From: Gammaproteobacteria bacterium
GTDB lineage: Bacteria > Pseudomonadota > Gammaproteobacteria > UBA9339
Direction: 5' to 3'
Assembly: GCA_018814965.1 (NCBI GenBank)
Contig: JAHIYS010000222.1
Coordinates: 1 to 11,603 of the forward strand
DNA: 11,603 bases
Under the pieces are notes generated by a model. It worked only from the letters and a program-made list of their open reading frames with translations, had not been told where the DNA came from and did not search any database. The translations under genes were made by a program, and so were the position numbers. Positions 6,179-11,603 of the stretch are shown one piece after another (position 1 is the stretch's first letter; each line of letters starts with the position of its first letter).

Positions 6179-6721
6179 TTGGAACAATTTCACGGCACAA
6201 CAATCATATCAATACGACGCGATAATAAAATCGCGATTGCTGGCGATGGTCAGGTAACCATGGGACACACCATAGTTAAAAGCAATGCTCGTAAAATTCG
6301 TCGTCTATATCACGATCAAATAATTGCTGGCTTTGCAGGAGCCACCGCTGATGCATTTACCCTATTTGAACTATTTGAATCAAAATTAGAAAAACATCAA
6401 GGAAACCTAATGCGATCAGCTGTTGAATTAGCTAAAGATTGGCGCACTAATAAAATCCTACGCCATTTAGAAGCACTGCTTGCTGTGGCTGATAAACGAA
6501 CATCTTTACTCATCTCTGGAAATGGTGACGTTATTGAACCAGAAGAAAATATAATCGCTATTGGCTCAGGCGGGAACTATGCTCTTGCTGCAGCTAAAGC
6601 ATTACTAATCAATACCAAACTCAGCGCACGTGAAATTGCAGAAAAAAGTTTACAGATTGCAGCCAGCATTTGTGTTTATACCAACACTAATATCCTAATC
6701 GATGAAATCAATTTAGAGTAA
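6179..6721 (+). CDS. hslV: ATP-dependent protease peptidase subunit HslV
   Basis: HslV (ClpQ) is the proteasome-beta-like threonine peptidase of the cytoplasmic HslVU protease. It forms a double hexameric ring capped by HslU. The 180-residue product begins MEQFHG-TTIISIRR. The catalytic Thr is T7, so the first six residues are a short propeptide removed to expose the nucleophile; in E. coli only the initiator Met is removed. Supporting active-site residues D23 (in AGDGQ) and K39 match E. coli D17 and K33. AGFAGATADAFTLFELFE, SAVELAKDWRT and AIGSGGNYALAAA are all conserved. It starts with TTG behind a strong ribosome-binding site. hslU follows after 85 bp. A palindrome lies just upstream. Confidence 0.97.
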   Translation: MEQFHGTTIISIRRDNKIAIAGDGQVTMGHTIVKSNARKIRRLYHDQIIAGFAGATADAFTLFELFESKLEKHQGNLMRSAVELAKDWRTNKILRHLEALLAVADKRTSLLISGNGDVIEPEENIIAIGSGGNYALAAAKALLINTKLSAREIAEKSLQIAASICVYTNTNILIDEINLE

Positions 6722-6806
6722 ATTCCCTAATAAATAATATAATATAAAACATCTCCCAGTTATATTTTAAAAGAGGGGATATAAATTAAATCATTAAAAG
6801 GTAACC

Positions 6807-8159
6807 ATGCAAAAAAACAATGAGATTCTTACCCCTGCTGAAATAGTACAAGCACTCGACAAACACATCATCGGTCAAACAGAAGCCAAAAGAGCGGTCG
6901 CAATCGCGCTACGTAATCGCTGGCGTCGTTCGCAAGTAGAAGAGGATCTACGCCAAGAGATTAAACCCAAAAACATCTTACTCATAGGACCTACTGGAGT
7001 AGGTAAAACTGAAATTGCACGCCGTCTTGCTACATTGGTTAATGCTCCATTTGTTAAAGTAGAGGCCACCAAATTTACTGAAGTTGGTTATGTCGGTCGC
7101 GATGTAGAGTCAATCATCCGAGACCTTATGGAATCTGCTATCAAGCAAGCCCGCGAAGAAGAGATGATAAGAGTAAAAATACGTGCTCAAAATGCCGCTA
7201 TTGAGAGGATTCTAGATGCGTTACTCCCTACCCCAATAATTAAAAGCTCATCTGCTAATCAAGAAAAACCAAAAGAATCAGCATCCGCGACACGTAAATT
7301 ATTTCGTGAAAAACTTATAGCTGGTGAATTTGATGACAAATCAGTGGAATTAGAAATGTCTATTCCTAGTGTAGGAGTTGAGATTATGGCTCCTCCAGGA
7401 ATGGAAGAGATGACAAATCAGCTACAAAACATGTTCTCTAACATCTCTTCAGGACGCACTAAAAAACGCAAACTAAAAATAAAAAATGCTTTCAAACAGC
7501 TTTGTGACGAAGAAGCTGCTGCAATGATTAACGAAGATGAGAATCGACAAGTTGCTAAAGAAAAAGTAGAGCAACATGGCATCGTCTTCATTGATGAACT
7601 TGACAAAATAACCCAACGCACAAACAACAACGGCACAGATATTTCTCGCGAAGGGGTCCAACGTGATTTATTACCTTTAGTCGAAGGAACCACTGTGTTT
7701 ACTAAATATGGCATGATCAAAACCGACCATATCCTATTTATAGCATCTGGTGCCTTTCATTTATCTAAACCATCTGACCTGATCCCAGAGCTACAAGGAC
7801 GCTTCCCTATTCGAGTAGAATTAAATGCCTTGCGCACAGAAGATTTTGTAAAAATACTTACCGAGCCCAAAGCTTCTTTAGTTGAGCAATATATTGCTCT
7901 CATGAAAACTGAAAAAGTTGCTCTAAAATTCACTGATGATTGCATTAAACGGATGGCTGAAATTGCATTTCAGGTAAATGAGAGAACAGAAAACATTGGC
8001 GCACGACGCCTCTACACTATTATGGAACGTTTACTCGAAGAGATCTCTTATGAAACGCCAAATAAAAAATTAAAACCCATAAAAATTGACGCAGAGTATG
8101 TTGACAAACAACTTTCAAAACTATTAGAAAACGAGGATTTAACTAAATATATTTTATAA
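6807..8159 (+). CDS. hslU: HslUV protease ATPase subunit HslU
   Basis: HslU (ClpY) is the AAA+ unfoldase that recognises, unfolds and feeds substrates to HslV. The 450-residue product (E. coli 443) has Walker A GPTGVGKT (61-68), the pore-loop GYVG (94-97), and an intermediate I domain of about 110-245 that includes EIMAPPGMEEM. Walker B is IVFIDELDK (259-267), followed by the DISREGVQRDLLPLVEG block, arginine finger R332 in GRFPIR, and sensor 2 in ENIGARRL. It ends DLTKYIL; the C-terminal tail inserts into HslV to activate it, and the E. coli equivalent is LSRFIL. An AAAGG site lies 5 nt before the ATG. The 85-bp gap after hslV has a weak 6-bp stem and no clear terminator, so the two genes are probably co-transcribed. 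Confidence 0.98.
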   Translation: MQKNNEILTPAEIVQALDKHIIGQTEAKRAVAIALRNRWRRSQVEEDLRQEIKPKNILLIGPTGVGKTEIARRLATLVNAPFVKVEATKFTEVGYVGRDVESIIRDLMESAIKQAREEEMIRVKIRAQNAAIERILDALLPTPIIKSSSANQEKPKESASATRKLFREKLIAGEFDDKSVELEMSIPSVGVEIMAPPGMEEMTNQLQNMFSNISSGRTKKRKLKIKNAFKQLCDEEAAAMINEDENRQVAKEKVEQHGIVFIDELDKITQRTNNNGTDISREGVQRDLLPLVEGTTVFTKYGMIKTDHILFIASGAFHLSKPSDLIPELQGRFPIRVELNALRTEDFVKILTEPKASLVEQYIALMKTEKVALKFTDDCIKRMAEIAFQVNERTENIGARRLYTIMERLLEEISYETPNKKLKPIKIDAEYVDKQLSKLLENEDLTKYIL

Positions 8160-8194
8160 TATAATCTGATACTAAAGATGATTTGTATAAAGCA

Positions 8195-8221
8195 CGGGAA
8201 AAATAGGGCCGGACTTTCCCG
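8195..8221. terminator. Possible hairpin terminator between convergent genes
   Basis: CGGGAAA (8195-8201) and TTTCCCG (8215-8221) form a perfect 7-bp stem with a 13-nt loop, midway between the ends of hslU and the convergent phosphatase gene. Neither side has a good U-tract, so it may be a weak or factor-assisted terminator working in both directions. Confidence 0.4.
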
Positions 8222-8240
8222 GGCTAGATAAAAGCTTCAG

Positions 8241-10061
8241 CTAATGAGCCCTCAGGATTGGCGTATCCCCGGCATCATCCTTTTTTATCGGTATTTTCTC
8301 TGCTTCCATAGCCTTGCTTCTAACGAGATCACCTGCATGCGGATTAACTACTTTTGATGCAACCGGTTGTTCTTCTAATTTTTTTAATATTCCTTGCTCA
8401 TCTTTTATGGTTTTATCCTGTTCTGAGACCTCTTCCCCTTTAGTGATAATCTTCTCTTTTTTAGGGTTAATTATCTCTTGAAGACTTTTTTTTTGTTCGG
8501 ATGAAACGGGGTTATTAAAAAATGGGAACCACCTATTATCATAATTGTTCAACACCATTTTTGCATATTCATGAACATCCTGACTTCCCAAATCATGCAA
8601 CCGTTTAACGAAGTTAAACTGCTCAACATAACTCAATTTATTATCCACAATAACTTTTCTAACTGAACCGACTTCCTCTTTGTTTGAGCTTGCGATATTA
8701 TAAAGTTCTGCTAATTGTATGCCAGCATTATATCTATCAATTTTATTGCCTTTTAAAACCCTTGCAACCACATCCTTGTAATCTAAATCTAATATTTTAC
8801 ATCTTAAAAGCTCAACCCGATCACCTACGGTAAGTTCGTTAACATTTTTCATTACTTGTAAGGCAAAGTAATCAGGATTATACAACTTCCCTAGATCACA
8901 TCCGCGCTCCTCTAAGCCCTTCATCAAAATCACTAATCTTGCCTGCTCACTTGGGCTTAGATTCTCAAAATTCTTGAAAAAATTCTTTTCTAAAATTTGG
9001 TTAGCTGCCACGGGTGAAGCTGCTGTAAGAACTCCAAAATTATACCGCTCATAATCAAAATCTGTTTTTCCAGCATCCTTAGGAACTATCATTGCTGCTA
9101 ATAAATTAACTCCCCCAAATTGATAAGCCTTGTATACCTGCGCAAGATTGTCCTCTTGAGCTTTTCTGTCTTTTTGATCCCTTAAACTAGCATCTAAAGG
9201 TGCCTTTAAGATTAAACCAATATCTAAAGCTTCTCTATAGAGGTGTTTATAAAGTTTACTAACATTCTCTTGCGGCTGTATCTCAGATAATTGCTCTTTA
9301 ATCGACGGATTCTCATTGGATGCTTTACTAAGAGCCATAAGCCCAACAAGCCCAGCTTGATCACCATCTAACGTCCTAAATTTTTTAACCTTTGGCCGAA
9401 GCAATTGCACATATTCAGCTATATCACTAAAGGTTGGGGCAGCTTGTAACCGTTTCTGCAAATCTTCAGGAATTTTCTTTTTAATATCATCCCAAGCTGG
9501 ATCTTCAAAATCAAACAGCGTTGTTTTATCTGGGTGGAAATACAAAAAAGCCATGGTTTCTACAAAACTGCGGGATCGTCCAGCCATACAATGGCAATAA
9601 AAAACATCTCCGTCCTTTCCATCCGCCTTATCAAACTTTTTATAAAGCTTTTGCTGGAACTCATACATATCATCAACAGTTTGATTTAACCCAGAAACAG
9701 TTATAACCCCGTGGTCAAGCCATGTGTTCCTATCAATTTCGCTTATGCCATCTGATTGTGATTTATCGGTAATTATCCTTTCATCGTCAGCAAGCATGCT
9801 TACTATATGAACCCTCAGATTATTATTTTCCATCTGCAGTGTTTTTATAACGGAGTGATCTGGCTGAGCACCTAAAACCCAAGCATTATGATTAGCGGTG
9901 TTTGGGATTATCGTTTGATGCTGAGGATTACCCATTATAGGGGCAATAAATTTTTTCCATGAGACCCTTACCCAAACAGGAAAATTATCGCTAAGTCTTT
10001 TGCGCGGGTTCTTAATTGAAACTTCTTGTGCCATCGAAACTAAATTTGATTCCATAGTCAT
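8241..10061 (-). CDS. Dual-specificity-phosphatase-like protein, candidate secreted effector
   Basis: From the ATG at 10061 the product has 606 residues. I do not recognise the full-length protein. An N-terminal part (about 50-180) resembles a cysteine phosphatase. The loop FYCHCMAGRSRS carries the CX5R signature, with nucleophile C158, R164 and a following Ser, preceded by a beta strand and followed by a helix (FVETMAFLYF). The usual general-acid Asp, about 32 residues before the Cys in VHR-like enzymes, aligns with N126; D130 or D131 could substitute. The region about 368-506 is helical with a loose repeat of 31-42 residues. The tail (about 530-606) is Lys/Glu-rich and looks disordered. There is no signal peptide or membrane segment. 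Eukaryotic-type phosphatases plus a charged tail are typical of type IV effectors of Legionellales, but secretion is inference. Alternative starts are TTG 10091, ATG 10055 and ATG 10034; none has a strong ribosome-binding site. Confidence 0.75.
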   Translation of the reverse strand: MTMESNLVSMAQEVSIKNPRKRLSDNFPVWVRVSWKKFIAPIMGNPQHQTIIPNTANHNAWVLGAQPDHSVIKTLQMENNNLRVHIVSMLADDERIITDKSQSDGISEIDRNTWLDHGVITVSGLNQTVDDMYEFQQKLYKKFDKADGKDGDVFYCHCMAGRSRSFVETMAFLYFHPDKTTLFDFEDPAWDDIKKKIPEDLQKRLQAAPTFSDIAEYVQLLRPKVKKFRTLDGDQAGLVGLMALSKASNENPSIKEQLSEIQPQENVSKLYKHLYREALDIGLILKAPLDASLRDQKDRKAQEDNLAQVYKAYQFGGVNLLAAMIVPKDAGKTDFDYERYNFGVLTAASPVAANQILEKNFFKNFENLSPSEQARLVILMKGLEERGCDLGKLYNPDYFALQVMKNVNELTVGDRVELLRCKILDLDYKDVVARVLKGNKIDRYNAGIQLAELYNIASSNKEEVGSVRKVIVDNKLSYVEQFNFVKRLHDLGSQDVHEYAKMVLNNYDNRWFPFFNNPVSSEQKKSLQEIINPKKEKIITKGEEVSEQDKTIKDEQGILKKLEEQPVASKVVNPHAGDLVRSKAMEAEKIPIKKDDAGDTPILRAH

Positions 10062-10102
10062 ATAATAGGGCAAAAGATAGTTATTATGCAAGAGGTCTCT
10101 TT

Positions 10103-10111
10103 ATTATCCCA
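10103..10111 (-). promoter_or_regulatory. Extended -10 promoter candidate for the phosphatase gene
   Basis: Read on the minus strand, TGGGATAAT has a GATAAT -10 (5 of 6) with an upstream TG, an extended -10 element. The -35 region is weak. Transcription would begin near 10096, only a few bases before the TTG at 10091, so initiation at the ATG at 10061 or 10055 is more plausible. The 101-bp interval 10062-10162 is the divergent control region shared with the nagX-like gene. Confidence 0.35.
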
Positions 10112-10162
10112 TAAAAATCAGGCATACTTTTAACATTATTTCCATTACCACTGTTGATATCC

Positions 10163-11317
10163 ATGAATAAACTCATAGTTGCGACCTCAAATCGCTTGTT
10201 TTCTCTTGATGTATTCCGAGGATTTACCATAGCTAGCATGATCATGGTTAATAATCCTGGATCTTGGGATCATGTATTTTCACAACTAGATCATGCTTCT
10301 TGGCATGGTTGTACTTTTACTGACCTGATATTTCCATTTTTCCTGTGGATAGCTGGGGTTGCGATTACTCTATCTTTTACTACCCGCATCGCACATGGAG
10401 CCAAGCGCAACCAACTATTACGCCACGTTTTCATAAGATCTTTAGCGCTGTTTGCTATTGGATTATTTCTTAATGGGTTTCCATTCGGATTGATCACTGG
10501 CCACGATTTTAGCTGGAGCAACATTAGGATTCCCGGAGTTTTACAGAGAATTGCTATATGTTATTTTGTCGCTTCATTGATTGTTCTTTATAGTAAAGTT
10601 ACCTGGCAAATAGTTTGGACCATTTTTCTCCTTGCTAGCTACTGGATACTTATAAAATTTTTCCCAGTTCCAGGATTCGGGGCTGGAATATTAGAGCCTG
10701 TCGGTAATTTAGCCTGGTATATTGATTCAAGCTTGCTCCATGGCCACACTTATATTGGCGCTCCAACCCCAGGATTTGACCCAGAGGGAATTCTTAGTAC
10801 TCTGCCAGCAATCGCTACGACGCTCTTTGGTGTTTTAACTGGACACTTGTTAAATTTAAAAACTCTCCCCAGAAAAATATTTTGGATGTTAACTCTTGGG
10901 TGCGCTCTTATTTTACTTGGATTAATAATAAACCGCTGGCTCCAAATAAATAAAAATCTTTGGACCCCTTCGTATGCGGTATTTACTTCCGGAGTCGCAC
11001 TGGTAACATTTACCTGTTGCTATTGGTTAATTGATATAAAGAAATATCAGAAATGGTCTAAACCTCTACAAATTTATGGTTTAAATGCACTAACGATATT
11101 TATTATCTCTATCCTAATTTTACGATTAACAATTCTAATCAAAACTACCAAAGCAGATGGAACCTTAAGTTCCTTAAAGAATCATTATTATAATTTTTTA
11201 TTCCAATCTATTGATAATTCTTGGCTCGCATCATTTCTCCATGCCGTAGCTTTCATGCTATTTATGTATTTAATTGCTTATATACTTTATAAAGCCAAAC
11301 TAATTATAAAAACATAA
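10163..11317 (+). CDS. NagX / heparan-alpha-glucosaminide N-acetyltransferase-like membrane protein
   Basis: This 384-residue multi-pass inner-membrane protein (about ten hydrophobic segments) belongs to the DUF5009/DUF1624 group. It is related to human HGSNAT, which moves acetyl groups across membranes onto glucosamine, and to bacterial NagX. Family landmarks are RLFSLDVFRGFTIASMIMVN (residues 11-30), HASWHGCTFTDLIFPFFL with the presumed active-site His at H44, FDPEGILSTLPA (205-216), NLWTPSY (265-271) and YGLNAL (305-310). Length fits bacterial members (about 370-400). Its substrate, perhaps an amino sugar or envelope glycan, is not shown by sequence, and no sugar-catabolism genes adjoin it. 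An in-frame TTG at 10154 would add three residues. Neither start has a clear ribosome-binding site, so the ATG is preferred. It is divergent from the phosphatase gene. Confidence 0.88.
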   Translation: MNKLIVATSNRLFSLDVFRGFTIASMIMVNNPGSWDHVFSQLDHASWHGCTFTDLIFPFFLWIAGVAITLSFTTRIAHGAKRNQLLRHVFIRSLALFAIGLFLNGFPFGLITGHDFSWSNIRIPGVLQRIAICYFVASLIVLYSKVTWQIVWTIFLLASYWILIKFFPVPGFGAGILEPVGNLAWYIDSSLLHGHTYIGAPTPGFDPEGILSTLPAIATTLFGVLTGHLLNLKTLPRKIFWMLTLGCALILLGLIINRWLQINKNLWTPSYAVFTSGVALVTFTCCYWLIDIKKYQKWSKPLQIYGLNALTIFIISILILRLTILIKTTKADGTLSSLKNHYYNFLFQSIDNSWLASFLHAVAFMLFMYLIAYILYKAKLIIKT

Positions 11318-11412
11318 ATTTTATCTGCCTCTACCGTCACATCAAAACTAGTTATAACTCCTTCTCGTGTGTTTTATTTGTAGTCAGTCAGCAACGGAAT
11401 GTCACCGACTGA

Positions 11413-11500
11413 AAGAGGCGCTTAAATCCGAATAAAAGATTGCTTCGTCGCTACGCTCCTCGCAATGACAGCAAAAAACTCGGATTTTTGAACTTAGAGG
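11413..11500. repeat. Shortened, inverted relative of the 3438-3590 palindromic repeat
   Basis: The reverse complement of 11437-11479 matches 3460-3502 at 41 of 43 positions. The outer arms AAATCCGA (11424-11431) and TCGGATTT (11480-11487) are inverted repeats. The left flank AAAGAGGCGCTTAAATC resembles the left end of the other copy. Only one half of the long inner hairpin is present, so this is an internally deleted copy of the same family. The rest of the 286 bp after the nagX-like gene holds overlapping small palindromes (11346-11359) and no full gene. Confidence 0.8.
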
Positions 11501-11522
11501 TTAGATCCGCTACTTACAACTC

Positions 11523-11603
11523 CTATTTGACTAGCGTTTTTATTTCTGACGACGGTCTTCCTAGTATCTTGGAAATAATCCATTTAATAAAATTAGGGTC
11601 TTG
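11523..11603 (-). CDS. Possible 3' end of a minus-strand gene running off the window
   Basis: One minus-strand frame is open from the window edge to a TAG at 11523-11525, giving 26 residues that end SSEIKTLVK. The composition is protein-like (FIKWIISKILG), but the stretch is short enough to be chance. No family can be named; adjoining sequence would decide it. Confidence 0.2.
   Translation of the reverse strand, partial: QDPNFIKWIISKILGRPSSEIKTLVK

Noticed and set aside
6722..6806. Regulatory stem between hslV and hslU
   Set aside because: The ATCTCC/GGGGAT pairing is 6 bp with a wobble and an 18-nt AT-rich loop, likely chance.
7418..7720. 100-residue minus-strand reading frame inside hslU
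   Set aside because: It is antisense to the HslU Walker B region, low in complexity and without family features.
9521..9706. 61-residue plus-strand frame inside the phosphatase-like gene
   Set aside because: It overlaps the catalytic region of the opposite strand and has no supporting start signal.

Overview
The window is AT-rich, gene-dense chromosomal DNA that looks gammaproteobacterial. RuvC, RuvA, RuvB, TolQ, TolR, HslV and HslU all read like close relatives of the E. coli proteins, and the order yebC-ruvC-ruvA-ruvB-tolQ-tolR is a known gammaproteobacterial arrangement. Low GC, a eukaryotic-type phosphatase gene, small palindromic repeats and loosened operons suggest a host-associated lineage such as the Legionellales (Legionella/Coxiella/Berkiella-like). 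That placement is an inference from remembered families; no database was searched.

Layout. Bases 1-264 hold two copies of a 115-bp palindromic repeat ending just before yebC. A tight operon follows: yebC, an OmpA-like outer-membrane beta-barrel gene, ruvC, ruvA (all spaced 11 bp or less, or overlapping), then a small SAM methyltransferase gene 35 bp further on. A 334-bp gap carrying a second palindromic repeat separates this block from ruvB. A 235-bp gap with a GC-rich segment, where many relatives carry ybgC, separates ruvB from tolQ-tolR. tolA, tolB and pal do not follow; hslV-hslU come next instead. On the minus strand lies a long gene for a protein of about 606 residues with a CX5R dual-specificity-phosphatase signature, a helical repeat-like C-terminal half and a charged tail. 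It is the most novel gene here and a candidate secreted effector. Divergent from it is a multi-pass membrane protein of the NagX/heparan-alpha-glucosaminide N-acetyltransferase-like family. The last 286 bp hold a shortened, inverted copy of the second repeat family and perhaps the 3' end of another minus-strand gene.

How the genes work together. RuvA, RuvB and RuvC form the Holliday-junction branch-migration and resolution machine. TolQ and TolR are the inner-membrane energy-coupling part of the Tol-Pal envelope system. HslV and HslU form the ATP-dependent HslVU protease. The beta-barrel gene, the methyltransferase gene and the repeats interrupt otherwise conserved blocks. The phosphatase/NagX pair is a separate, divergently transcribed accessory-looking unit. 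I see no CRISPR array, tRNA, rRNA, integrase or complete insertion sequence.
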